Shown here: one piece after another, positions 6,575 to 14,781 of the stretch | How the letters are laid out: the number at the start of each line of letters is the position of its first letter | Position numbering within the stretch: the stretch's first letter is position 1 | Origin: an uncultured Collinsella sp. | GTDB taxonomy: Bacteria; Actinomycetota; Coriobacteriia; Coriobacteriales; Coriobacteriaceae | Length of the DNA: 26,943 nt | Reading direction: 5' to 3' | Assembly (NCBI GenBank): GCA_900542125.1 | Contig: UQMO01000031.1 | Span: 1 to 26,943 of the forward strand | Made by a program: the position numbers and the translations under genes | The notes under the pieces: model-generated | Seen by the model: only the letters and a program-made list of their open reading frames with translations | The model's database searches: none | Told to the model about the DNA's origin: nothing

Positions 6575-9500
6575 ATGGACAACACGATCATTCGCGACCT
6601 CTTTGCAAAAGACATCAACCGCTCCATCAACGGCGTGGTCAAGGTCCAGGATTCAAAAGATGGGTCCATCCGCCAGGAGCTTGACGAGTACGTGGTGACG
6701 CGCGAGTTGCAGAGGCACTTTGCCACGTTCTTCAAGGCCTACGGCGATGCCATCGATGTGCGCACCGACAAGATCGGCGTGTGGATCAGTGGTTTCTTCG
6801 GTTCCGGTAAATCGCACTTCCTCAAGATGCTGAGCTACCTGCTCGAGAATCGCCAGATCGGCGGTAAGAACGCCATCCGCTACTTTGACGGCAAGATCGT
6901 CGACCCAATGGTCGCGGCTGCCATGGAGCGCGCCTGCTCGGTGCCCACGCAAGCTATCCTCTTTAACATCGATAGCAAGGCGGGCCAGTGGAAGCAGGGC
7001 GATACGGCCCCCACGGCGCTGCTTCGCGGCTTTGAGCGCATGTTCTACGAGGCGCGCGGCTTCTACGGCGAGGACCTAAAGCTTGCAAAGCTCGAGGACC
7101 ACATCGATTCCCTGGGCAAGACCCAGGAGTTCCGCGAGGCCTTTGAGCGCGTCAACGGCGAGTCCTGGCTCCAGACCCGCGACACCTACAGCTACTTTGA
7201 GGACGACGTCGTCGAGGTGCTGCAGAGCGTGCTCGGCATGAGCGAAAAGGCCGCATGGAACTGGCTCGAGGGTTCTGAGGACGAGGTTTTGGCCCCTGAT
7301 GTCTTTGCCAAAAAGGTCAAGGACTACGTAGACGCTCAGGCAGCGGCCCACGGCGGCAACTTCCGTTTGCTCTTTATGGTCGACGAGGTGGGTCAGTTTA
7401 TTACAAACGACAAGGACCCAAGCCTTATGCTGAGTCTTCAGACCATCGTCGAGGAGCTGGGTGCTGCCTGCGGTGGCCGCGTGTGGGTGATGGTTACGAG
7501 CCAGGAGGCCATCGACAACCTGAGCCTGCCCGTGGGCAACGACTTTTCAAAGATCCAGGGCCGCTTCAATACCCGCCTTTCGCTCTCCAGCTCCAGCGTG
7601 GACGAGGTCATCCAGCGCCGTGTGCTCGAGAAGACCGCGCCGGCGGCCGATATGCTTGCACAGGTCTACGAGCAAGACGCCGCCGTGCTTAAAAACAACT
7701 TTACCTTTGAGGGTGGCTCGCGCTCCGACCTTGCCGGCTACGCCAACTCCAAGGATTTTGTGGCCAGCTACCCGTTTGTGGGCTACCAGTTTAAGCTCCT
7801 GCCCGACGTGATGACCGAGGTGCGCAAGCACGGTGTCAAGGCTAAGCACATGTCAACGGGCGAGCGCTCCATGCTGAGCGCGTTCCAGGAGAGCGCTCAG
7901 GCCATCCAGTATGACCAGACCGGTGCACTCGTGCCGTTCTGGTGCTTCTTCGACACTATCTCCAAGGATTTGGAGCACGGCATCATTCAGGTCGTCGTCT
8001 GTGCGGAGCGCGCGGCTGAAAACGCAGAGGGTCTTGAGAGCTACGATGTCCGGGTGCTTAAGCTCCTGTACTTGATCCGCTACATCGGCTACGTCAAGGC
8101 CACGGTCGAGAACATCTCCATCCTTATGATCGATAGCCTGGACGTGGACAAGCGCGCCCTTAAGGACCGCGTCAAGGAATCTCTCGCCCGCTTGGAGCGC
8201 GAGAGCTACGTGGCACGCCAGGGCGATACCTATAGCTTCCTCACCGATGAGGAGCAGGAGATAGCGCAGGAGATCGCACGCACCCCGATCGACAACGCGA
8301 AGGTGATTGAGTACATCAAGAAGCGCCTGTTCGAAAGCATCTACACTGCGCGCAAACTCAACCGCGGGGCCAACGACTTTCCGTTTGACCGCTATGTGGA
8401 CGGCTCAATCCACGGTACCAGCATGGGCGGCATGGAACTTTCCGTGGTGACCATGGCCAGCGATCTGGGCCGTTCGGACGATGCCGAGCTGGCATTGAAA
8501 TCCGTGGATAAGGCCATCGTGGCCTTGAGCGACGAGGTGGATTATTGGGCCCCACTCGTCAACGCCGCTAAGATTCGCATGTACGCCCAGACGCGCAATC
8601 TGCAGGAGCTACCGCCGAGTACCCGCCAGATTGTCGAGGCCAAAATGCGCGAGAAGGACTTTAACGAGAAAGAGGCTGACGCCCTTTTGGCTGAGGCGGT
8701 GCTCCATGCACGATGCGCCGTCAACGGGCGCATGATTGAGATCCGTGCTGCCAAACCCGCTCAGGTCTTTGAGCAGGTGCTGGCGCAGCTGTGCGATGTG
8801 GTCTTTGAAAAGGCCGACTATATCGGCGCGCCGGTCACGAGCGATTCCGATATTCGCTCTACTCTGGTGGGCAACGTTCAAGTGGGGCTCGCTGGCATGG
8901 ATGCAGGTAACACGCGTGCGCTCAAAGAGGTCGAGGACTACCTCAAAGTGCAGCACCAGCGCCACCTGGATACCGCTATGGGCGATATCCAGCGCCAGTA
9001 CCAGCAAAGGCCCTTTGGCTGGCGCGAGGTCGACATCGCAAATGTGGTGGCGCAGCTTGTGGTGGAGCAGCGCGCGCAGGTGCTGTTTGGCGGTCAGACG
9101 GTTCAAGCTAACGACAGCCGCATGGTGGCGCTCCTGCGCAAGGATGCCGATAAGGCTCAGGTGCGCTTGCGCATGCGCATGAGCGACCGGTTGCTGCGCG
9201 CCACGGGCGAACTCATGTGTGACCTGTTTGATCTCAAGACCGTGCCCTCCAACGAGGATAGGCTCGTGGTCGAGCTCAAGGAGCGCCTTGAGGACTTGCG
9301 CGAGTCGTGCCTCGCCATGGCACGCGACTACTATACGGGCATCAAACCGCTCTATCCGTATCCTGGCGAGAGCGAGTGCGAGAAGATGCGCTCGGAGGTG
9401 GCCGACGTCCTTAAGGACCAGAACGAGTCCGAGGCGTTCTTGACCACGTTCACCAAGCATGAGGAGCGCTTGCTCGATGCCAAGGAAGACTTTGACAAGG

Positions 9501-10237
9501 TGGCTGAGTTCTTCGAGTCCAACCAACGAACAGCGTTTGACCACGCCAAGGATTTCTTGAGCCGCACCGAGGGTATCGAGTATGCCTCCGATGACATTCC
9601 CGGTGCGGTGGAGAACGTGGCGACGGTTCGTGAGATCCTCAAAGATCCCAAGCCCTACGGCCGTATTAAAGACCTGCAGCCGCTTATGGATCCCGTCGAG
9701 GATGACATGAAAAAGCTGTTGGGCATCCGCCGCAATGAGTTTTTGTGTCGCATCGAGAGCGATCTGCAAGACCTGCGGACGCAGGCCGAGAGTCAAAAGG
9801 GCTTTGTCAATCAGGCCAAGGATGCCATAGCAGACGCCGGCACCAAATACGAGTCGTTCAAAAACCGTGCCCACAGCGCTCAAAGTCTCAACGAACTGAG
9901 CGTTGTTGCAACTAACTGGGGCGACTGGCTCAGTGCGGCGGCCAACGAGATGTACGACGCTGTGGATGAGGCCCGCGTGCGTATGGACAACGAGCGCCGC
10001 ACCACCGAGGTCATGAGTACAGGCGAGGTGGTCAAGAAGGTCTCCAACAAGGGCGCCGCATCGTCTGCTCCCGTGCCCGCGCCCAAGCCCCAGCGCAAGA
10101 TCAAGACTGTACGCCGCGCCGATCTGGCCAAGCCGAGTCGTCTCTTGTCCGCAGAGGACGTGGAGCGCTACGTGGACGACCTGCGCTCCCGCCTTATGCA
10201 GGCGCTCGCTGCAAACGACGAGATCCGTATCAACTAA
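6575..10237 (+). CDS. brxC: BREX P-loop ATPase BrxC
   Basis: 1220 residues, the large AAA+/STAND-like ATPase of type 1 BREX. Walker A is GFFGSGKSH at about 73-81, with the typical lead-in KIGVWISGFF; Walker B is LLFMVDEVGQ at about 265-274. The stretch ARGFYGEDLKLAKLE and the ARG-like VMVTSQEAIDNLS agree with the family. The remaining 800 residues are helical and rich in charged coiled-coil-like stretches (about 900-1130). A proline/alanine linker (about 1160-1180) precedes a short C-terminal helix SAEDVERYVDDLRSRLMQAL. AAAGGAG sits 6 bases before ATG. The length matches the family (about 1200 aa), and the frame is intact. It is thought to provide nucleotide-dependent motor or switch activity for both methylation and defence. 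Confidence 0.94.
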   Translation: MDNTIIRDLFAKDINRSINGVVKVQDSKDGSIRQELDEYVVTRELQRHFATFFKAYGDAIDVRTDKIGVWISGFFGSGKSHFLKMLSYLLENRQIGGKNAIRYFDGKIVDPMVAAAMERACSVPTQAILFNIDSKAGQWKQGDTAPTALLRGFERMFYEARGFYGEDLKLAKLEDHIDSLGKTQEFREAFERVNGESWLQTRDTYSYFEDDVVEVLQSVLGMSEKAAWNWLEGSEDEVLAPDVFAKKVKDYVDAQAAAHGGNFRLLFMVDEVGQFITNDKDPSLMLSLQTIVEELGAACGGRVWVMVTSQEAIDNLSLPVGNDFSKIQGRFNTRLSLSSSSVDEVIQRRVLEKTAPAADMLAQVYEQDAAVLKNNFTFEGGSRSDLAGYANSKDFVASYPFVGYQFKLLPDVMTEVRKHGVKAKHMSTGERSMLSAFQESAQAIQYDQTGALVPFWCFFDTISKDLEHGIIQVVVCAERAAENAEGLESYDVRVLKLLYLIRYIGYVKATVENISILMIDSLDVDKRALKDRVKESLARLERESYVARQGDTYSFLTDEEQEIAQEIARTPIDNAKVIEYIKKRLFESIYTARKLNRGANDFPFDRYVDGSIHGTSMGGMELSVVTMASDLGRSDDAELALKSVDKAIVALSDEVDYWAPLVNAAKIRMYAQTRNLQELPPSTRQIVEAKMREKDFNEKEADALLAEAVLHARCAVNGRMIEIRAAKPAQVFEQVLAQLCDVVFEKADYIGAPVTSDSDIRSTLVGNVQVGLAGMDAGNTRALKEVEDYLKVQHQRHLDTAMGDIQRQYQQRPFGWREVDIANVVAQLVVEQRAQVLFGGQTVQANDSRMVALLRKDADKAQVRLRMRMSDRLLRATGELMCDLFDLKTVPSNEDRLVVELKERLEDLRESCLAMARDYYTGIKPLYPYPGESECEKMRSEVADVLKDQNESEAFLTTFTKHEERLLDAKEDFDKVAEFFESNQRTAFDHAKDFLSRTEGIEYASDDIPGAVENVATVREILKDPKPYGRIKDLQPLMDPVEDDMKKLLGIRRNEFLCRIESDLQDLRTQAESQKGFVNQAKDAIADAGTKYESFKNRAHSAQSLNELSVVATNWGDWLSAAANEMYDAVDEARVRMDNERRTTEVMSTGEVVKKVSNKGAASSAPVPAPKPQRKIKTVRRADLAKPSRLLSAEDVERYVDDLRSRLMQALAANDEIRIN

Positions 10238-10244
10238 CCCGCGG

Positions 10245-10276
10245 AGCCACTGGTGCCAAAGCGCGCACCGGTGGCT
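10245..10276 (+). other. Intergenic hairpin between brxC and pglX
   Basis: AGCCACTGGTGC (10245-10256) pairs with GCACCGGTGGCT (10265-10276) with one G-T wobble and an 8-nt loop, 8 bases after the brxC stop. It is not followed by a T-run. It could be a partial terminator, an RNA-processing site or an mRNA stabiliser. Confidence 0.6.
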
Positions 10277-10303
10277 TATGGCGTTTAGAAAGGCTCATCA
10301 ACC

Positions 10304-12790
10304 ATGAACGATTCTGCTCTTAAGAGCTTCTGCACCTGGGCCCGTACGGAGCTCATCAAAGGCGTGGAGGCGCAGATGGTGCGCTACGGCATCACCGAAC
10401 CTGCACCCGCGCCCGTTGGGTCCGAGACCGTCAACGGCCTGCCCCTAAGTCCGGCTGAGATTGAGCAACGCGACGAACTGCTGCGCATGCAGGCGGAGGT
10501 GGGTCACGAGGCGCTGCGCGACCGTGCGGCCTACACCTGGTTCAACCGCATCGTGGCCATTCGCTTCATGGATGCATGCGGATGGCTTCCCAGCCGCATG
10601 CGCATGCTAAGTTGTGCGGACGGCAGCCATGGCAGCGAGGCCGTGGAGAACGCATTGGACGTGGAAATAACGACGGCCGATACCGATCGCATAGCCGAGC
10701 TCAAGATGGCGGGCTTGGATGAACCGTTGTGGCGCTACCTGTTTGTTGCTCAGTGCGAGGAGCTTGCCGATTGCCTGCCGGGCGTCTTTGAACGCGTGGG
10801 CGGAGCCATGGAGCTGCTGTTGCCCCAGGGCCTCATGATGGCTGACAGTGTGGTGGGCAAACTCAATGCCGTCCTCACTGACGAGGACTGGCGCAAGGGC
10901 GTGACCGTTCTGGGCTGGATGTATCAGTACTACAATGCCGACGTTAAAGACGAGTTCTTCAAGTCCAAGCGCAAGGCAGCGGCGGCGGACATCGCGCCAG
11001 CCACGCAGCTCTTCACCCCCGAGTGGATCGTGCGCTATATGGTCGAGAACTCGCTCGGCCGTCTGTGGATGCTCAACAATCCGGGGAGTTCGCTACGCGA
11101 GCGCATGGAATATTACATCGAGCCCGATGCTGAGCACGAGGACTTCATCCGCATTTCGAGTCCCGAGGAGATAACCCTCTGCGACCCCGCATGCGGCTCG
11201 GGCCATATCTTGGTCTATGCGTTTGAGCTGCTCTTCCATATGTACGAGGAGCGCGGCTATCGTGAGCGCGAGATTCCCGAGCTCATTCTTACTAAAAACC
11301 TTGCAGGTATGGAAATCGATTCCCGCGCGGCACAGATCGCGGAGCTGGCGCTTGCCATGTGCGCCCGCGAGCACGACCGTCGCTTCTTTAGGCGTGGCGT
11401 TCGTGCCGACGTTACCGTGCTCTCGAGCATCCCGCTAGGGGAGGACGAGCTGCCGGGAAACAAGAAGCTCGCCGAGGAGCTGAGTCATTTGGGCGAGATC
11501 GGTTCGCTGCTCAATCCCTCAGAGGACGAGATCGACGAGCTCAAGGCTGCCGCCGCGAGTTGCTCCGAGGACCTTTTTGCTTCTGCGACCAAAACTAAGC
11601 TCGAAAGCGCCGTCGCCATTTGCGAGAAACTGTCCCGTCGTTTTATCTGCGTCGTGGCGAATCCTCCGTATATGGGCAGCAGCAGCTTTAACCCCTTCAT
11701 GAGCAAGTGGGTCAAGAAGAACTACCCCGACGTGAAGAGTGACCTCTTCTCCAGCTTTGTCGTTCGCATGTTCAGTCTCGCCAAGGACCACGGCGAGTGC
11801 GGAGTCATGTCGCCTTTCGTCTGGATGTTCATCGGAAGCTATGAGAAGCTCCGCAACGAGATTATCGACAACAGAACGCTGACCTCTCTCATCCAGCTTG
11901 AGTACTCGGGCTTCGCTGGCGCGACCGTGCCCATCTGCACCTATACGTTCAACAACTCGTTCATCAAGGGCTACAAGGGCGGCTACGTGCGCCTTTCGGA
12001 CTTCGTTGGTGCTGCCGTTCAGGCCCCGAAGGCCCTCGAAGCGATCCGAAACCCCGACTGCGGCTGGTTCTACCGCCGCGACGCCGAGACCTTCAAGCAG
12101 ATTCCCGGCACCCCCATTGCCTACTGGGCCAGTGACGGGCTACTCGATGCTTTTGCCAACAGCCCTAAACTAAAAGATATTGCAAAGCCGCGTGTTGGGC
12201 TTCAGACGAGCGATAATGCTAGATTCATTCGACTATGGCATGAGTGTTCCTTACGAAGGACTTTATTCAATTGTCCTAATGCTGTGAGTTCGTTTGAAAG
12301 TGAGGCAAAGTGGTATCCGCACAACAAAGGCGGTTCGTTCAGGCGTTGGTGTGGAAATGCAGAGTATTTAATTGAATACAAGTCCAACGGTGAGAGTCTC
12401 AGACATTCTGAAGGCGCAAGCGTTATTCCGGACGAAATTGCCTTTAATCGTGCTCTTACCTACTCTCGTATTTCATCGGGTTTGATTTCATTTAGAGAAC
12501 AGCCAACGGGTTGGCTGTTTGATTCGGCGGCTGTCGTAATGTATCCGGACAAAGCGATGTTCAATTACCTCCTTGCTCTGCTTAATTCGAACGTAATTTC
12601 GAGTGCAACCTCATTTCTTGTCCCCACGTTAAACGCGCAGCCGGGCGATATCGCGAAGTTGCCCATTCTCACTGATGAAAGCAGGCTTTCAACGGTTAGT
12701 CAGCTTTCGAAGAGTTGTCGGGAGATTGCAGGGCTTGACTGGGACTCGTTTGAAACCTCCTGGGATTTCAAACGTAATCCTCTTGTCTAG
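10304..12790 (+). CDS. pglX: BREX adenine methyltransferase PglX, N-terminal part (methyltransferase and target recognition)
   Basis: 828 residues carrying the catalytic and recognition parts of PglX, which N6-methylates adenine in a short asymmetric site to mark self DNA. Order: helical N-domain; LFTPEWIVRYMVENSLGRLW lead-in; AdoMet motif DPACGSGHIL (D294); catalytic NPPY (453-456) in VVANPPYMG; then GLQTSDNARFIRLWHE, the start of the target-recognition region (from about 622). It stops after SFETSWDFKRNPLV, a point where full-length PglX (about 1150-1230 aa) continues into a C-terminal domain. That domain is encoded separately at 13790-14758. From about 12165 the base composition drops sharply (36/60 GC at 11761-11820 against 23/60 at 12241-12300, hand counts), suggesting an exchanged recognition domain. 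Two polypeptides could still assemble. Confidence 0.92.
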   Translation: MNDSALKSFCTWARTELIKGVEAQMVRYGITEPAPAPVGSETVNGLPLSPAEIEQRDELLRMQAEVGHEALRDRAAYTWFNRIVAIRFMDACGWLPSRMRMLSCADGSHGSEAVENALDVEITTADTDRIAELKMAGLDEPLWRYLFVAQCEELADCLPGVFERVGGAMELLLPQGLMMADSVVGKLNAVLTDEDWRKGVTVLGWMYQYYNADVKDEFFKSKRKAAAADIAPATQLFTPEWIVRYMVENSLGRLWMLNNPGSSLRERMEYYIEPDAEHEDFIRISSPEEITLCDPACGSGHILVYAFELLFHMYEERGYREREIPELILTKNLAGMEIDSRAAQIAELALAMCAREHDRRFFRRGVRADVTVLSSIPLGEDELPGNKKLAEELSHLGEIGSLLNPSEDEIDELKAAAASCSEDLFASATKTKLESAVAICEKLSRRFICVVANPPYMGSSSFNPFMSKWVKKNYPDVKSDLFSSFVVRMFSLAKDHGECGVMSPFVWMFIGSYEKLRNEIIDNRTLTSLIQLEYSGFAGATVPICTYTFNNSFIKGYKGGYVRLSDFVGAAVQAPKALEAIRNPDCGWFYRRDAETFKQIPGTPIAYWASDGLLDAFANSPKLKDIAKPRVGLQTSDNARFIRLWHECSLRRTLFNCPNAVSSFESEAKWYPHNKGGSFRRWCGNAEYLIEYKSNGESLRHSEGASVIPDEIAFNRALTYSRISSGLISFREQPTGWLFDSAAVVMYPDKAMFNYLLALLNSNVISSATSFLVPTLNAQPGDIAKLPILTDESRLSTVSQLSKSCREIAGLDWDSFETSWDFKRNPLV

Positions 12791-12799
12791 GTGATCGTC

Positions 12800-13645
12800 A
12801 TGGCTGAAAAGAAGAGGCACAAGCCTGTCGATAAGACTAAAATTGAATATGTCGAACCTAAGCCAAGCTGGATAAAGGCTGTTAAGGTTAATGACCCTAA
12901 TGACGTCATGGGTTCTATTATTCAGTTTTTTCTGGTTGAATCTCCTTGTAAAGGTGTGAGTAGCAGAGGGATATCGCTTCTCGATTATGGATGGGCCGAT
13001 AGTGTTCCTCCTAAATCCGGGTACCTTCACCGAAGATTATTGGAAGTGGCCAATCTCTGCGATGGGTCGACGCTATTTACGGCCACACGAAAAGAAGAGA
13101 TGAAAAATAGGTTTGTTGATGCTGATATGCCTGGCAATTTTGCTTCAACTTGTACCTCAAATCGCGTTGTGGCGCTCATCAACAGCAATTTTGTGCTTGA
13201 TTTATTTCGGATTATTAGAAATTCGTTGGCACATTGTCGCTTTCAATTGGTCGAAAAGAACGGTGTAGATTTCATTGCTTTTGAAAACGGTATGCCAGGA
13301 AAAGATCTCATTGGAGCGGATTCATTTGAGGTGAGTTCTCGTTTATTTCTTAAATGCAGCACTCTCATTGATTGGATTGCTGTGATTAAGTCCGAGGCTG
13401 TATATGAGGCGGAAGAAATTGCCCGAAAGAAAGAGACCTCAGAACGGGAGTGGGAAAACACACGTCAATTGGTTTTGTCTCGAATCTCGAGTGGGTCCTG
13501 CTCAAATAAAGATGAACTCGGGAAGGACTGTGAGCTATCTAAGCGTAATTTAGATAAATTGCTTGGCGAGCTGAAGGCCCAAGGGCTTATTGCTTATTCA
13601 CGTTCTAATCGAAAATGGGAACTTACTGGTGACGCAAATCCGTGA
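12800..13645 (+). CDS. HEPN-motif protein with winged-helix-like C-terminus, inserted within pglX
   Basis: About 281 residues, no recognised name. Residues 137-149 contain IIRNSLAHCRF, which fits the R-x4-H active-site motif of HEPN domains, common in RNA-cleaving toxins and defence proteins. Residues about 215-278 (TRQLVLSRISSG ... LSKRNLDKLLGELKAQGLIAYSR ... KWELT) have the helix-turn-helix-wing pattern of winged-helix proteins. The N-terminal 25 residues are basic. ATG 12800 is preferred (AGGTGA 6 bases upstream); GTG 12791 directly abuts the pglX stop. Codon use is markedly AT-rich (20/60 GC at 13201-13260), like the end of pglX before it and unlike pglZ. RNase activity is inference from the motif. 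It could be an abortive-infection effector tied to PglX integrity or a separate cargo toxin. Confidence 0.6.
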   Translation: MAEKKRHKPVDKTKIEYVEPKPSWIKAVKVNDPNDVMGSIIQFFLVESPCKGVSSRGISLLDYGWADSVPPKSGYLHRRLLEVANLCDGSTLFTATRKEEMKNRFVDADMPGNFASTCTSNRVVALINSNFVLDLFRIIRNSLAHCRFQLVEKNGVDFIAFENGMPGKDLIGADSFEVSSRLFLKCSTLIDWIAVIKSEAVYEAEEIARKKETSEREWENTRQLVLSRISSGSCSNKDELGKDCELSKRNLDKLLGELKAQGLIAYSRSNRKWELTGDANP

Positions 13646-13789
13646 GTAAGAGATGTTTCATCTTTGATTGCAAAGAACGGCGTGTCGAATGAGCTCCAAC
13701 GTTTTTATCGCAAAGAGACTCGCTGTCTCTCGAAAGTGACCTTTTAAATGAATATTAGTCGGCGTTTTTAAATGAGAGGGCGGTCAAAT
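13646..13789 (+). other. AT-rich spacer before the PglX C-terminal gene
   Basis: About 144 bp with no open frame joining the two pglX parts. It contains a perfect hairpin AGAGAC-TCGCT-GTCTCT (13714-13730) and a 10-bp direct repeat TTTTAAATGA (13742-13751 and 13766-13775). Composition changes back to GC-rich at its right edge, so it may mark a recombination boundary. Confidence 0.5.
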
Positions 13790-14758
13790 ATGGCCACTTT
13801 ACTTCAAGAAAAATACGAGGCTCGCAAGGCCGAGGTCAACGCTCGCTTTGAGCAGCTTCGCGCCAACGAGGAGGAACTCAACCGGATTTTTGCCAAGATC
13901 TACAACATGGAGGGAGAGGTGCCCATCGAGGTCGAGGACAAGTACGTCTCGGTGGCGCGCATCTTCGATACGGCAGAAGAGATTCCGGAGAGCTACAAGG
14001 GCAACAAGTACGTGCGTACCAAGCGCGACGAGATCGCCTCGCTCATAAGCTATGCCGTGGGCTGCATGTTTGGCCGCTATTCGCTGGATGTGGACGGGCT
14101 GGTTCTGGCCGACCAAGGCGCCACAGTCGATGACTATCTGGCCAAGATGCCCGATCCCGCGCATGTGACCTTTATGCCCGATAGCGACAACGTGCTGCCC
14201 ATTACCGATGACGAGTACTTTGACGACGACATCGTGCGCTACTTTATCGACTTTGTGCGCACCGTGTATGGTGAGGAGACGCTTGAGCAGAACCTGGCCT
14301 TTATTGCCGAGGCACTTGGCGGCAAGGGTACCTCGCGCGAGGTAATCCGCACCTACTTTTTGAAGGACTTCTTTAAGGACCACTGCCAGACCTATAAGAA
14401 GCGCCCCATCTACTGGCTGTTCGACAGCGGCAAGAAGAACGGCTTCAAGTGCCTTGTTTACATGCATCGCTACCAGCCTGACCTGTTGGCTCGCATCCGC
14501 ACCGACTATGTGCATGAGCAGCAGGAGCGCTACCGTGCCCAGATCGGGTATGCCAACGATGCCCTTGTCAGTGCCGAGCGCGGCGAGCGCGTGCGCTTGG
14601 ATAAGCGCATCAAAAAGCTCAACGACCAGCTCAAAGAGACCATTGCCTACGAGGAGAAACTGCACCACTTGGCAGACCAGATGATTAAGATCGACCTGGA
14701 TGACGGCGTCAAGGTCAACTACGCCAAGTTTCAGGATGTGCTGGCGAAGATTAAGTAA
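13790..14758 (+). CDS. pglX: PglX C-terminal domain encoded as a separate protein
   Basis: 322 residues that correspond to the C-terminal quarter of full-length PglX. Diagnostic stretches: LRANEEELNRIFAKIYNMEGE, RDEIASLISYAVGCMFGRYSLD, VLPITDDEYFDDDIV, YQTYKKRPIYWLFDSGKKNGF-like (PIYWLFDSGKKNGFKCLVYM here), and the terminal IKIDLDDGVKVNYAKF. ATG 13790 is chosen over ATG 13772 because GAGAGGG lies 9 bases before it and homologous sequence begins there; an in-frame TAA directly precedes 13772. Together with the 828-residue N-part the total is about 1150 aa, a normal PglX length, so little seems lost. Both parts end or begin cleanly with stop, ribosome binding site and start, which argues for a functional split rather than decay. 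A 23-bp gap leads to pglZ. Confidence 0.88.
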   Translation: MATLLQEKYEARKAEVNARFEQLRANEEELNRIFAKIYNMEGEVPIEVEDKYVSVARIFDTAEEIPESYKGNKYVRTKRDEIASLISYAVGCMFGRYSLDVDGLVLADQGATVDDYLAKMPDPAHVTFMPDSDNVLPITDDEYFDDDIVRYFIDFVRTVYGEETLEQNLAFIAEALGGKGTSREVIRTYFLKDFFKDHCQTYKKRPIYWLFDSGKKNGFKCLVYMHRYQPDLLARIRTDYVHEQQERYRAQIGYANDALVSAERGERVRLDKRIKKLNDQLKETIAYEEKLHHLADQMIKIDLDDGVKVNYAKFQDVLAKIK

Positions 14759-14781
14759 CTGCAGATACGGTAAGGATATTC

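Noticed and set aside
8609..9883. 424-codon minus-strand open frame inside brxC
   Set aside because: Antisense shadow of brxC, which has clear Walker motifs and family length.
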